From JAIOSM01 sp023143455 (lineage in GTDB: Bacteria > Desulfobacterota > Desulfobacteria > Desulfobacterales > Desulfobacteraceae): a stretch of 64,000 nt of DNA. The translations under genes and the position numbers were made by a program. Location: the NCBI GenBank assembly GCA_030632885.1, contig DAOVTW010000007.1:1-64000 (forward strand), given 5' to 3'. Numbering within the stretch: position 1 is the first letter of the stretch; the number at the start of each line of letters is the position of its first letter. The notes below the pieces were generated by a model. It had not been told where the DNA came from and did no database searches. It saw nothing but the letters and a program-made list of their open reading frames with translations. Positions 1 to 9,290 of this stretch are shown in pieces.

Positions 1-1
1 C

Positions 2-349
2 AGACTATGGAAGATGGAACTTCAGAAATTTGCCAGAGAAACAGGTCTCAAAATAACCATCTCTCACTTCCCGCCAGGAACAAGTAAGTGGAATAAGATA
101 GAGCATAGACTGTTCGCCCAGATTTCCAAAAACTGGAGAGGAAGGCCGCTTGAATCCTTTGGTCTCATAGTAAAATTAATTGGCTCAACGACTACATCAA
201 CTGGCTTGACTGTAAAAGCAAATCTTGACCCTAATGAATATAAATGTGGGATAAAAATTTCCGACAGTGAATTTAAAAAGATAAACATCGTAAGGCATGA
301 ATTTCACGGTGACAACTGGAACTATACTATTATGCCACGAATGGCTTAG
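2..349 (+). mobile_element. ISAzo13-family transposase, C-terminal part (cut by left edge)
   Basis: The open frame enters from the left edge without a start codon, and the first codons read R-L-W-K, in phase with the first ATG at 14. The sequence carries the block typical of the C-terminal part of ISAzo13-type DDE transposases: HFPPGTSKWNKIEHRLF, then NWRGRPL, a TTT-TGL stretch, and a final HEFHGDNWNYTI. Only about 115 residues are visible, so the catalytic N-terminal part and the left end of the element lie outside. No right terminal inverted repeat or target duplication was identified between the stop and the next gene. Family call is from motif recognition; whether the copy is intact cannot be judged here. 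Confidence 0.85.
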
Positions 350-404
350 TTATTTATTTACAGTTCCTAAGTCCACTAATTTTCCAATTTAAGGATTAAT
401 GCAA

Positions 405-1067
405 ATGAAATATCCATATATTACATATAGTGATAACATCAACATAAAACCTATATTTGAGAATTTATCAGGCGACCCTCTAATTGTTGATATGTCAATT
501 AAAAGTAAGATTTTTGACAGCATTGATGTACGAGACCAAAAAGGTTTTCAAGAATATTTAGATAATCAAATGAAAGGTAAATTTATTTGGGGAGTATCAT
601 CTTATCTTGAAAATCGCGAGATTGTATTGTCTGAATGCCCTCAAATGGTCGAAGAAAAACGTTTTTTCCATCTTGGGCTTGATATTATTGTGCCCCTTGG
701 AACTCCCTTATTTGCACCTTTAGATTCAAAAGTAAAAGAAGCAGGATATGAGCAGGGGGAAGGAAATTATGGGTCTTATGTCCTGCTCATGCATGAAAGT
801 GAGTATTTTGACATTTTTTACAGTTTTTATGGACATTTATCCAAAAGCAATTTGCCTTCTTTAGGACAAAATTTTAAACCAGGCGAACAATTTGCATCAA
901 TTGGAGATTTCCATGAAAATGGTAATTGGTTTTACCATACACATCTTCAGATAATTACCCAAAAAGGATTGGAAAATGGGTATATTTCAAAGGGGTATTG
1001 CTCAGATAAGGATCTTTCAGTTATAGACGAGTTATGTCCTTCTCCCCTGTCTTTATTTAGGAGATAG
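405..1067 (+). CDS. M23/LytM-fold peptidase-like protein without signal peptide
   Basis: The product, about 220 residues, contains a LytM/M23 metallopeptidase-type domain in its second half. The zinc-ligand signatures are visible: an HxxxD (HLGLD) about a third of the way along, and a later HxH (HTHLQI), with the YGHL and GTPLFAPLD segments common to the fold. M23 enzymes normally cut peptidoglycan cross-links in the periplasm, but no signal peptide or membrane segment is seen, so a cytoplasmic role or non-classical substrate is possible. Similar M23 domains without secretion signals occur fused to aminotransferases; that comparison is from memory. ATG at 405 is preferred to ATG at 399 because AAGGA at 391-395 lies 9 nt before the former and only 3 nt before the latter. 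The 3' end overlaps the convergent radical SAM gene by 11 nt. Confidence 0.7.
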   Translation: MKYPYITYSDNINIKPIFENLSGDPLIVDMSIKSKIFDSIDVRDQKGFQEYLDNQMKGKFIWGVSSYLENREIVLSECPQMVEEKRFFHLGLDIIVPLGTPLFAPLDSKVKEAGYEQGEGNYGSYVLLMHESEYFDIFYSFYGHLSKSNLPSLGQNFKPGEQFASIGDFHENGNWFYHTHLQIITQKGLENGYISKGYCSDKDLSVIDELCPSPLSLFRR

Positions 1068-2160
1068 GTTTTAATTTACAGTGCTCAACAGCGCTTTGGT
1101 CAAGCATTTTACCTAATTCACCTTCCGTTTCAGGAAAAAAACCAAAGCTTTCTTCCCATGCTTTCCTGTCTTCCATACAAAAGTATGTAGTAACTTCTGG
1201 AGCATACTTTTTTATTTGAGCAACTATATTCTTATAAACTTTAATTCTAAGTGGCTTAAAATACCGCATTTTATTATCAAGCCCCAGAATAAATTCTCCA
1301 TAACAAATTTTTGAATCAGGGAATCTTTTTTCAATTAAAGGTTTTAAATGTGGCATAAACCTGAAGCTTCCAATACTTATCCAGAGTATGTTTTTTGGTG
1401 AGACATAATCAAAAATTGTTTTAATTACTTTTTTATATTCCTCAATGCATCCATCATAAATAACAACTGGGTCAAAATGAAAAGCTAATTTATATCCCCA
1501 TGATTCACATTTTTTTGCAGCCTTAAACCGTGCAGTTAAACTTGAAGTACCTCTTTCTTCAGACTCAATTACTGCCTCAGTATTCAAAGACCATGCAATA
1601 ACAGTTTTTTCATTGTGATCAATAGACTTCAAGGAATCAATATTTACCGTTTTTGTCTTTAATTCCAAAATCGAATTGTTCTGGTTAGCAAATTGCTTAA
1701 CAAGGAATGATGGTTGATCACTTATTTCTTCCCATATTAAACTGTCTGTATATTCACCGGTTCCAATTCTAAAAATTTTATTTTGTTTAAAGATAGAATC
1801 AAGGCTTTCAGAAATTTTTTCTTTTCCTACAAAATACCTTAATAAAGGTGGGTGAAAATATGCCTGTAAAATACAATAAGAGCAGTCCATGGTGCAAAAT
1901 GTGCCAGTATGAAGAATAGTGTAGTCACAACATGTGTAATGGATAGTACCGGGACAGTCTTTTATCACAGCACCACGGTTTTGAGTAAGATACAGACAAG
2001 TTTTCCCTTTAAGTACCGGATCTTTTGCTGAATTTATCCAATCAAAAATTTGATTTTCATTTTCAACTATTTCTAATTCAAGGCCTGTTTTTTCTTGAAT
2101 TAGTTTGGTTTCTTCAGATGATTGAATTTCTTTATCTGCAAATAGTTTTTTTAATTTCAT
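1057..2160 (-). CDS. SPL-family radical SAM protein (spore photoproduct lyase-like)
   Basis: A 367-residue radical SAM protein. The [4Fe-4S]-binding cysteines fit C-x3-C-x2-C at residues 89, 93 and 96 (CTMDCSYC), in the context seen in spore photoproduct lyase and its relatives, followed by an aromatic stretch (LQAYFHPP). SPL reverses the spore photoproduct in UV-damaged DNA, but many family members are in non-sporulating bacteria, and their substrates are unknown, so I do not assign DNA repair. The start overlaps the stop of the upstream ParB-like gene by 4 nt (ATGA), so the two are translationally coupled and probably work together, with purC at the head of the operon. Family assignment is firm, function is not. 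Confidence 0.8.
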   Translation of the reverse strand: MKLKKLFADKEIQSSEETKLIQEKTGLELEIVENENQIFDWINSAKDPVLKGKTCLYLTQNRGAVIKDCPGTIHYTCCDYTILHTGTFCTMDCSYCILQAYFHPPLLRYFVGKEKISESLDSIFKQNKIFRIGTGEYTDSLIWEEISDQPSFLVKQFANQNNSILELKTKTVNIDSLKSIDHNEKTVIAWSLNTEAVIESEERGTSSLTARFKAAKKCESWGYKLAFHFDPVVIYDGCIEEYKKVIKTIFDYVSPKNILWISIGSFRFMPHLKPLIEKRFPDSKICYGEFILGLDNKMRYFKPLRIKVYKNIVAQIKKYAPEVTTYFCMEDRKAWEESFGFFPETEGELGKMLDQSAVEHCKLKPIS

Positions 2161-3122
2161 TTAAAAAGGTTCTTAAATGTGTTGTTTTTTTGGATAAATA
2201 TGAGTTTCTCAACATGTTTTTCAAATTCTTTTATATTTTTGAACTCAAATGAGAGTGAGTATTTCTCCCCTTCAAAATTAATTGGCGGGTCAAGTTTAAT
2301 TTCTGGTTCAAGCTTAAATTCCTTAATGCATTTTTTATGTTCTTCATAAGCTTTTGTAAGTTCAGGATACCTTTTTTTTGAAAGATACAATCTTAAAAGA
2401 TTTGCCTTATAATTTTCATCAGGATTTTCATGATCAATTATTTCAGAAACGTTACTTGAATTAATAAGTTCAAGTAACGGAATATCGTCCCTTAATGCAA
2501 TCTCATGAAAATTAACAATTATTTCTGATTGTTTGTTTTGTCCCATTCTGAGTTTTTGGAAAATATTAATAAAAGCATTAAGTATTTGAGGTTCATAGTC
2601 TTTTATTAATATAGCATTATTCATTGAAAGCTTTTTTGATAGAATCAATTTATGTATTGAATTCCCCATAGATTTAATTTTCAATAATTTACCTAGGAAT
2701 TTTGTATTAAGATTCGTATTAAAAAAGAATAGAGAATTTAATGAAATTTCTTCGATACTTAATGATTTTTTTAAAAGAGACACACCTTTTGCCTGTTCAA
2801 TAAGATTAAGCTCTCGATAAAATGCATTTTCTATAATAGATAATTTGGCACAAAAAAAATCAGTTTCTTCTCTGGTTTCTTTTTCCTTAACAATTTTTAC
2901 AAGGGTTTTGTTACTGCCGATTTCATTAATTGCCAGTATCCTTTTATACCCTGAGATGATAATGAATCTATCATACTCTTTTTTAACAATGGCTGGGCTA
3001 ATTAGCCCATTTGTTTGTATGGATTCTAAAAGATTGCTGATATTGTTGTCAGTAGAAATTCTATAAGTTTTATCCATTAGATCAATTTTTTCTATACTGA
3101 TAAATTGTTCTTTTTCAAACAT
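2157..3122 (-). CDS. ParB-like N-terminal domain protein
   Basis: The first hundred residues resemble the ParB/Spo0J/sulfiredoxin-fold N-terminal domain: a segment of the type 'NISNLLESIQTNGLISPAIV' followed by an 'IISGYKRILAINEIG' stretch, matching the usual L-x-SI-x-x-G-x-x-xP and GxRRxxA pattern with YKR in place of RRR. The remaining two thirds are helical and Lys/Glu-rich with no recognised motif. Chromosomal ParB binds parS beside ParA, but no parA is here and the gene is coupled to a radical SAM gene (4-nt overlap) and to purC (stop and start share one base). A plasmid-partition role is therefore unlikely; it may regulate or serve the radical SAM partner. Length is 321 residues. Confidence 0.65.
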   Translation of the reverse strand: MFEKEQFISIEKIDLMDKTYRISTDNNISNLLESIQTNGLISPAIVKKEYDRFIIISGYKRILAINEIGSNKTLVKIVKEKETREETDFFCAKLSIIENAFYRELNLIEQAKGVSLLKKSLSIEEISLNSLFFFNTNLNTKFLGKLLKIKSMGNSIHKLILSKKLSMNNAILIKDYEPQILNAFINIFQKLRMGQNKQSEIIVNFHEIALRDDIPLLELINSSNVSEIIDHENPDENYKANLLRLYLSKKRYPELTKAYEEHKKCIKEFKLEPEIKLDPPINFEGEKYSLSFEFKNIKEFEKHVEKLIFIQKNNTFKNLFK

Positions 3123-4015
3123 TACTTTAATGCATTTCCTGTAAGAAGTTTAAAGATTTTTTTGTAAGTTTCTGAAGTATTTTTAATAATTTCATCTGGA
3201 AGTTTTGGACCAGGCGCTTTTTTATCCCACCCAGAGTTTGTTAGCCAGTCTCGGACATCTTGCTTATCATAACTTTTTTGAGATTTTCCTGGAGAAAATG
3301 TTGCCTTTTCCCAGAATCTTGATGAATCAGGTGTTAAAACTTCATCAATAAGAATAATTTCATTATTTAAAATACCAAATTCAAATTTGGTATCAGCTAT
3401 AATAATACCTTTTTCATTAGCGATTTCAGCCCCTTTATTATAAATAGTAAGACTTAAATCTCTTAGTTTTTCAGCTTTTTCTTTGCCAATAAGATTTATA
3501 GTATCAGAAAAGCTTATATTTATATCATGATCTCCAACTTCAGCTTTGGAAGATGGAGTAAATAAAGGTTCAGGCAGTTTCTCAGATTCCTTTAAGCCTG
3601 GAGGTAGCTTAATACCGCATACATGACCCTCTTTTTTATAAGATTCCCAACCAGAACCAGAAATATAACCCCTGACAATACATTCAACAGGAAGAGGTTT
3701 TGCCTTTTTAACAAGCATGCTTCTGTTTCTGAGAATATCTGAATATTTTTTCAATTGATCTGGATATTGATCAACATCAGCGCTAATCAGATGATTTTTT
3801 ACAATATCCTTAAATTTATTAAACCAGAATACTGAAATTTGAGTTAAAACACTTCCTTTTTCTGGTATTGGATTAGGCAAAACCACATCAAAGGCAGATA
3901 ATCTATCAGAAGTTATCATTAATAATGTATCATCAATTTCATATATGTCTCTTACTTTTCCTTTTGCAGCAAGCTTAAGGTCATCAAATTGAGTTTGAGT
4001 TATAATATTAGCCAT
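3122..4015 (-). CDS. purC: SAICAR synthetase (phosphoribosylaminoimidazolesuccinocarboxamide synthase)
   Basis: PurC joins aspartate to CAIR with ATP to give SAICAR in de novo purine synthesis, in the cytosol. Both family signatures are visible: LPVECIVRGYISGSGW in the middle and IIADTKFEFG downstream. The 297-residue length is that of the longer PurC class (yeast ADE1-like; the short bacterial form is nearer 240). The ATG has AAGGA upstream at the expected distance. It heads a minus-strand operon with the ParB-like and SPL-like genes; the functional link to those is not obvious. A second purine gene, purB, lies 32 kb away in this window. Confidence 0.95.
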   Translation of the reverse strand: MANIITQTQFDDLKLAAKGKVRDIYEIDDTLLMITSDRLSAFDVVLPNPIPEKGSVLTQISVFWFNKFKDIVKNHLISADVDQYPDQLKKYSDILRNRSMLVKKAKPLPVECIVRGYISGSGWESYKKEGHVCGIKLPPGLKESEKLPEPLFTPSSKAEVGDHDINISFSDTINLIGKEKAEKLRDLSLTIYNKGAEIANEKGIIIADTKFEFGILNNEIILIDEVLTPDSSRFWEKATFSPGKSQKSYDKQDVRDWLTNSGWDKKAPGPKLPDEIIKNTSETYKKIFKLLTGNALK

Positions 4016-4285
4016 TTTAATTTATTCCTTTTTTTGTTCAAAGTTATTCAAATAATAAGGTTAAAATAAATTTTATAAGACAAGTTCAGGCAAGTAATAC
4101 GGAAGATACTATTCTATTTATGTCATCCTAAATAAATTTTTATATAATCATAATTAAGGAGTTTTGTCAATTTAGCGCATTTTCTTGAGGTAATATACTA
4201 TGCAAGACGCACAAAATTGCATTTTTAAATTCATTGAAATGTTTTATAGTAGATAAATTCTGAATCGTGATTAATTTAAAAAAAG

Positions 4286-5578
4286 ATGAGAAAACTTGCA
4301 AAACTTGTAAAAGAGCTTGAACAAGATCTTTTAATATGCGTCAGGTGCGGAACTTGCCATGCTGTATGTCCTTTATATAATATAACAAAAGACGAAGGTG
4401 ATGTTGCAAGAGGCAAGCTTTCATTATTGGATGGATTGATAAAAAATCTATTTTCTAAGCCTGATCAAGTTAATAAAATAATAAACAAATGTCTTTTGTG
4501 TGGATCGTGTGCTGCAAGTTGCCCAAGTAATGTAAATGTGATTCAGATTTTTATTAAAGCAAGGATAATACTTACTCAGTTTTCTAAGCTACCTTTATTT
4601 AAAAAAATTATTTTCCGCTTTTTTATTTCAAATCCTAAAAGGTTTGATCTCGGAATGATAATTTTAGAAAAATTTCAATTTTTAATTTTTGCAAACAATG
4701 CAAATAAACAACAGACATCATCTTATAGAATATTTTCACCAACAATTGAATCTCGCAGAATTAAAGTAATTGCAAAAATACCCTTTCATAAAACCGAGTA
4801 TTCCCAAAATTATAATTTGAATAAAAGCAAATTCAAAGTTGCCTTTTTCCCTGGATGTGCATTTGATAAAATTTATCCAAAGATCGCAATTGATACTATT
4901 CAAATATTAAAACATTATGGTATTGAAATATATATACCTAAAAATCAAGGATGTTGTGGTATTCCAGCGCTTGCTTCAGGTGATAAAGAAAGTTTTACTA
5001 AGCTTGTAAGTCATAATATTGATTTGTTTTCTATAAATGGTTTTGATTATCTTGTTACACCTTGTGCAACATGTTTAACAACAATCAAAGATTTATGGCC
5101 CAGTATTTATAAACCTGAGGGAAGGAAAGAAGAAGAATTCTTAAACAATTTATCATCTAAATCTCTTGATATCAGTCAATTTTTAATTAATATTCTCAAG
5201 GTTTCCGATATTGGTATAAATAATGACTTAGCATCAGTTACTTATCACGATCCATGTCATCATAAGAAAATTTTAAATATTGAAACAGAGCCCAGAAAAC
5301 TAATAAAAGCGTCCGGAAATAAACTAGTTGAAATGGAAAAAGCAGATTCATGTTGTGGCATGGGCGGAACTTTTAATTTTTTCCATTATGATGAATCAAT
5401 TAAGATAGGAAAATTAAAAGTAGAAAATATAAAAAAAACAAATTGTTCAATTGTCGCGACTTCTTGCCCAGCATGCATGATCCAACTATCTGATATCCTT
5501 GCCAAACAACATTCAGGTGTTGATGTCAAGCACCCGATTGAAATATTTAACCAGGCTTTATTTAATAGTAAGAAATAA
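4286..5578 (+). CDS. GlcF/LutA-like (Fe-S)-binding oxidoreductase subunit
   Basis: The N-terminus holds two [4Fe-4S] ferredoxin clusters: C-x2-C-x2-C-x3-CP at residues 18-28 and again at 69-79. Two CCG domains follow, with FPGC...GCCG around 190-225 and DPCHH...SCCGMGG...SCPAC around 315-400. This layout is that of the iron-sulfur subunit of glycolate or lactate oxidases (GlcF) and of HdrD-like proteins. The flavin subunit (GlcD-type) that normally accompanies it is not adjacent, so its electron partner is elsewhere or it belongs to another Hdr-like complex. The 430-residue length fits the family. The 270-nt spacer upstream holds nothing firm; an 18-codon ATG frame at 4200-4256 behind a GAGG is noted only as a curiosity. 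Confidence 0.85.
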   Translation: MRKLAKLVKELEQDLLICVRCGTCHAVCPLYNITKDEGDVARGKLSLLDGLIKNLFSKPDQVNKIINKCLLCGSCAASCPSNVNVIQIFIKARIILTQFSKLPLFKKIIFRFFISNPKRFDLGMIILEKFQFLIFANNANKQQTSSYRIFSPTIESRRIKVIAKIPFHKTEYSQNYNLNKSKFKVAFFPGCAFDKIYPKIAIDTIQILKHYGIEIYIPKNQGCCGIPALASGDKESFTKLVSHNIDLFSINGFDYLVTPCATCLTTIKDLWPSIYKPEGRKEEEFLNNLSSKSLDISQFLINILKVSDIGINNDLASVTYHDPCHHKKILNIETEPRKLIKASGNKLVEMEKADSCCGMGGTFNFFHYDESIKIGKLKVENIKKTNCSIVATSCPACMIQLSDILAKQHSGVDVKHPIEIFNQALFNSKK

Positions 5579-5655
5579 TTTTACTTGTAAAATGTTTTGA
5601 GATAATTATATTGATTAAAACAAATTAATAAAAAGTAATATATAAAGGCTTTATT

Positions 5656-6984
5656 ATGAATAAGAAACTATTTTTGATTATTGCAGTTGCTGTGTTTAGT
5701 TTACTTAGTTCAAATTTATATGCAGAGACAGTTTATTCTTTATATGATCTTTGTAAAATTGCAGATAACAATGCTCGGAAAATTAAAATTGCAGAAGATG
5801 ATCTTTATATTAGCAAGCAAGATAAAAAACGTGCATTAGCAGTACTTATGCCAAAATTATCAGCATTTGGTAGTAAAAATAGAAGTTCTAAAGAATATGA
5901 TGACCCTTTAATACTAACAAAAATGGATGGAACTGCTGATACTGAAGTTCTTGGTCTTATGCTTGATCAGTCTTTTACGTTAAATGGCAAAGAGCTAATC
6001 GCACTTGATGTTACTAAAGATGAAATTGAGAAAAGTGCTTTCGACCTTGAAAGTACTAAATCCAATTATATGTTTGAAATAGCTACAGTTTATTATCAGA
6101 TTTTAAGCGCTAAAAAAAACCTTGATATAAGTAACGCTAATGTAAAGCGCCTTGCAAAACATAGAAATTCAGTAAATGAAAAATTGCAAGTTGGGACTGT
6201 TACCAAAACAGCTCTTTTCAGAGCTGAAGCTGAGCTTTCAAGATCCAAAACAGATCTTCTTAAAGCCGAAAATGCTTTTAAACTTGCTAAGGCATCCTTA
6301 AAAAATTTAGTTGACATTGATGAAGAATTTTCCTTAATAGAAAATCAACTTTTTTATTTAAAAAGTTCTGATTTCTCATATGAAAATCTAATTAAAGAGG
6401 CTATTGAAAATCGATCTGAAATAAAAAGTGTTGCAAAAACTCAAGAAGTTGCCAATAAAACCATAAAGTATGAACGCGGTTCTTATTGGCCTAAAATTTC
6501 ATTTATAGGGATGTACACTGATAGTGAAGTTGATTATGATTATGATACTCAATTCAGGTTATATAATAACGAAACTAATGTTAAAGAAAAATCGATTGAG
6601 GCAAAACTTTCATTTACAATTTTTGATGGCGGGCTTAGAAAAGCCGAGATCAATCAAGCTATTGCAAAAAAACGACAGGCTGATGCAGCTCTTATTGATA
6701 CAAAAAACAAAGTAATTTTGGAATCAAAGAAAGCTTGGTATGATTTTCAAACAGCAAAAAGTACTATAAAAACATTAACGGATGAATTGAAATCCGCAAA
6801 TGAAAACTTTAATGCTGTTACAATGCAGTTTGAATATGGACTCGCAGACAGTGTTGATATGATGGACGCTTTTACTTTGCTTGTAACTGCTCAAAGGAAA
6901 CTTGTAGAAGCTGAATTTTCCTATGAACTTTCTGTGCTTGATATAATCAGAATTAAAGGTAGACTTTTAGAACTTCTTCTCTGA
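5656..6984 (+). CDS. TolC-family outer membrane efflux protein
   Basis: A 442-residue protein with a clear Sec signal peptide (residues about 1-23, ending in a NLYAET-type cleavage site) and two long Ala/Glu/Lys-rich helical repeats, as in the OEP/TolC fold. The two helical halves begin near residues 30 and 240. TolC-type trimers form the outer membrane exit duct for RND, ABC or MFS exporters. No inner-membrane pump or periplasmic adaptor gene is nearby, so the partner is unknown. A good fit to family length (about 420-490). The gene lies alone between the Fe-S protein and a short promoter-led orphan. Confidence 0.85.
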   Translation: MNKKLFLIIAVAVFSLLSSNLYAETVYSLYDLCKIADNNARKIKIAEDDLYISKQDKKRALAVLMPKLSAFGSKNRSSKEYDDPLILTKMDGTADTEVLGLMLDQSFTLNGKELIALDVTKDEIEKSAFDLESTKSNYMFEIATVYYQILSAKKNLDISNANVKRLAKHRNSVNEKLQVGTVTKTALFRAEAELSRSKTDLLKAENAFKLAKASLKNLVDIDEEFSLIENQLFYLKSSDFSYENLIKEAIENRSEIKSVAKTQEVANKTIKYERGSYWPKISFIGMYTDSEVDYDYDTQFRLYNNETNVKEKSIEAKLSFTIFDGGLRKAEINQAIAKKRQADAALIDTKNKVILESKKAWYDFQTAKSTIKTLTDELKSANENFNAVTMQFEYGLADSVDMMDAFTLLVTAQRKLVEAEFSYELSVLDIIRIKGRLLELLL

Positions 6985-7024
6985 TTTTAATGGAATTTAT
7001 CAAATTTTTTTTTAAGTATTTTGT

Positions 7025-7053
7025 TTGACTTGCATGCCTTATTTATCTACTAT
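7025..7053 (+). promoter_or_regulatory. Putative sigma70 promoter
   Basis: TTGACT at 7025-7030 and TACTAT at 7048-7053 are separated by 17 nt, upstream of the small gene at 7092. Pattern match only. Confidence 0.45.
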
Positions 7054-7091
7054 TAGTTCTTAATGGCTAAAAACTATTTAGGAGACATACT

Positions 7092-7406
7092 ATGTACGAA
7101 ATCATAGCTAGCCCAGAAGATTATCAGATTGATCATCTTGTCAATGGAACTGGAACTGGAAATATTGAAATCCCTGCTAAAGATAGAGAAGATTGGGCTA
7201 AGGAAATAAAAGCGTTTAGCGAAAAAATTAATAGCCTTGCTGATAGATCAATAAAACTTGCAGAGATTTTTTCAAGTGATCAGGAAATATCTTCTACACC
7301 CGCATCTTTAAAAACATTAAAAATCCAGTTGTTTACAATAAATGATAGGCTCAAAAATGCTATTGAAATAGCTGACAAACTTGAATCGGATATTATTCAA
7401 AAATAA
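7092..7406 (+). CDS. Small unknown protein
   Basis: I do not recognise this 104-residue product. It is soluble, helical and acidic, with no signal peptide, cysteine or membrane segment; the last 60 residues look like a paired-helix or coiled-coil region. A good ribosome site (GGAGA, 6-7 nt before ATG) and a plausible sigma70 promoter argue it is a real gene. Its 3' end overlaps the convergent tyrA by 14 nt, so antisense transcription may meet here. No functional inference is offered. Confidence 0.6.
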   Translation: MYEIIASPEDYQIDHLVNGTGTGNIEIPAKDREDWAKEIKAFSEKINSLADRSIKLAEIFSSDQEISSTPASLKTLKIQLFTINDRLKNAIEIADKLESDIIQK

Positions 7407-8241
7407 CATTTAAAAATTTGTTACTTCTGTCCATGGCTTCTTCTTTATATGACCCAAGGAAATCACCGATTTCTGTAATGTAGTTTGTTGCATTCTCATG
7501 TGATTCTAAAACAAGTTTTTGTTCAGTCTCTTTAAAAGATTCTGAAAAAAGTTTAAGACATTGGTTTGTATATTTGTTTGAGCCAATCAATGTTGCATAA
7601 AGTGCTGGATCCTGGGCAAATAATCTACCTATTATATCTGAATTGATTTTAAAAACAGGAGTAGATATATTAAAGATATCCTTTGGATGAAGCTCCATTT
7701 TTTGAAGAGTTTTTGCAAAACATATTGATAAAAAATGTGTGAGACCTTGAACTATTGCCATATGCTTATCATGTTCAGCACCATTTAAAACAGTAATGTT
7801 TGCCCCAGCTTTTAAAAAAAGATCTTTTATCCATAAAAATCCAGTATCCCCCCTGCCCTTGCAAAGAACAATATTTTGATTTTCCATTGAAATAACAGAT
7901 GGCCCAAACATAGGATGAGTTCCTACAACTTCTGAATCAGTATATTTAAGCATGGAATCAAGGATTTCTTCTTTTTGAGAACATATATCCATTAAAATTT
8001 GATCAGGTCTAAGTTTTTTTCCAATCTGCTCTGAAATCTTTATGGCTTCATTAATAGGAGTACTTAGAATAATTATTCTACATTTTTTTGCTATTTCACT
8101 ATTTGAAAATTTTGTATTAATATCAGAAATTTCTACGACAAATCCAGAAGTCTTAAAAAAATTGCAAAACCATTTCCCCATTACCCCATTTCCACCTATT
8201 ATACCGATTTTATCTTTTTTATTTACTGGCTTAATTTTCAT
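7393..8241 (-). CDS. tyrA: Prephenate dehydrogenase
   Basis: TyrA oxidatively decarboxylates prephenate to 4-hydroxyphenylpyruvate, the tyrosine branch of aromatic synthesis. A Rossmann NAD(P) motif (GIIGGNGVMGKW) lies near the N-terminus, followed by ILSTPI and the HPMFGPS segment typical of prephenate dehydrogenases. No chorismate mutase domain is fused to it; that activity is in pheA at the head of the operon. A longer frame runs to 8301, but ATG at 8241 overlaps the aroC stop by 4 nt (ATGA), the arrangement used repeatedly in this operon, and it places the Rossmann motif at the expected distance. The product is about 282 residues. Confidence 0.88.
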   Translation of the reverse strand: MKIKPVNKKDKIGIIGGNGVMGKWFCNFFKTSGFVVEISDINTKFSNSEIAKKCRIIILSTPINEAIKISEQIGKKLRPDQILMDICSQKEEILDSMLKYTDSEVVGTHPMFGPSVISMENQNIVLCKGRGDTGFLWIKDLFLKAGANITVLNGAEHDKHMAIVQGLTHFLSICFAKTLQKMELHPKDIFNISTPVFKINSDIIGRLFAQDPALYATLIGSNKYTNQCLKLFSESFKETEQKLVLESHENATNYITEIGDFLGSYKEEAMDRSNKFLNVIFE

Positions 8242-9290
8242 TGGTTTAGTTTTTGCCTTAATAAATGATCTGTAATTGTTATTGCCATCATTGCCTTGCA
8301 AACAGGGTTAATCCTTGGAATTGCAGAAATGTCGTGTCTGCCTTTAGTTGAAATTTCAACTTCTTTGCCTTGTTCATCAATTGTTTGTAAAGGTTTTTTA
8401 ATAGAGGGTATTGGTTTTATTGACACTCTTGCAATAATATCATCTCCATTTGAAATGCCTGCAAGTATTCCTCCTGCATTATTGGTAACAAATCCTTTAT
8501 TCGTGATTTGATCATTATTTTTTGAACCTTTAAGCTGTGCAGCTTCACAGCCCGCGCCAATTTCAACTGCTTTAACAGCACCAATACTCATTAGAGCTTT
8601 TGCAATATCCGCATCAAGTTTATCAAATACAGGTTCTCCAAGACCAGCAGGAGCATTTAATACATGAATTTCAACTACACCTCCCAATGAATCACCTTCT
8701 TGTTTTACCTGTTCAATTCTTTTTTCCATCAGTTTTAATGCATGTAAATCAGGGCATTGTAAATAATTTGTTTTTTTTGAATTTAAACTGATATCTTTTA
8801 CCTTAATACCACCAAGTTCAATTGTATAAGTTTCAATCTTTATGTTATATTTTTTTAAGATGCATAGCGCAACAGCACCTGCTGCAACTCTTGCTGCTGT
8901 TTCTCTTGCTGATGCCCTGCCCCCGCCTCTAAAATCTCTTAATCCATACTTTGCAAAATATGTAATATCTCCATGACCAGGTCGGAAAAGAGTACTATTT
9001 TTCATATAATCATTTGAATCAGCATCTTTATTTTCTATCATTATCATTATTGGAGTACCAGTGGTTTGATTTTCAAATATTCCTGATAGTATAATTGCTT
9101 TGTCAGGTTCTTTTCGTTTTGTACTTAAAATACCTTGTCCTGGTTTTCTTTTATCAAGCTCTTTTTGTATTATCTCTTCTGTTAAAGTTAACCCAGGAGG
9201 ACATCCTTGAATTGTAACTCCTATTGCTTTGCCATGTGATTCTCCAAAAGTTGTGATATTAAAGGCTTTACCAAAACTACTACCTGTCAT
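8238..9290 (-). CDS. aroC: Chorismate synthase
   Basis: AroC converts EPSP to chorismate using reduced FMN, the last common step of aromatic synthesis. The N-terminal GESHGKAIG signature and the FRGGGRASARETAARVAAG signature are both present, and RHDISAIPR stands near the C-terminus. At 350 residues it matches the family. It overlaps aroK by 11 nt upstream and tyrA by 4 nt downstream, so translation is coupled through this part of the operon. Confidence 0.97.
   Translation of the reverse strand: MTGSSFGKAFNITTFGESHGKAIGVTIQGCPPGLTLTEEIIQKELDKRKPGQGILSTKRKEPDKAIILSGIFENQTTGTPIMIMIENKDADSNDYMKNSTLFRPGHGDITYFAKYGLRDFRGGGRASARETAARVAAGAVALCILKKYNIKIETYTIELGGIKVKDISLNSKKTNYLQCPDLHALKLMEKRIEQVKQEGDSLGGVVEIHVLNAPAGLGEPVFDKLDADIAKALMSIGAVKAVEIGAGCEAAQLKGSKNNDQITNKGFVTNNAGGILAGISNGDDIIARVSIKPIPSIKKPLQTIDEQGKEVEISTKGRHDISAIPRINPVCKAMMAITITDHLLRQKLNQ

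Noticed and set aside
4200..4256. 18-codon frame with GAGG upstream, before the GlcF-like gene
   Set aside because: No skewed amino acid content, no terminator or alternative stems downstream, so no case for a leader peptide.
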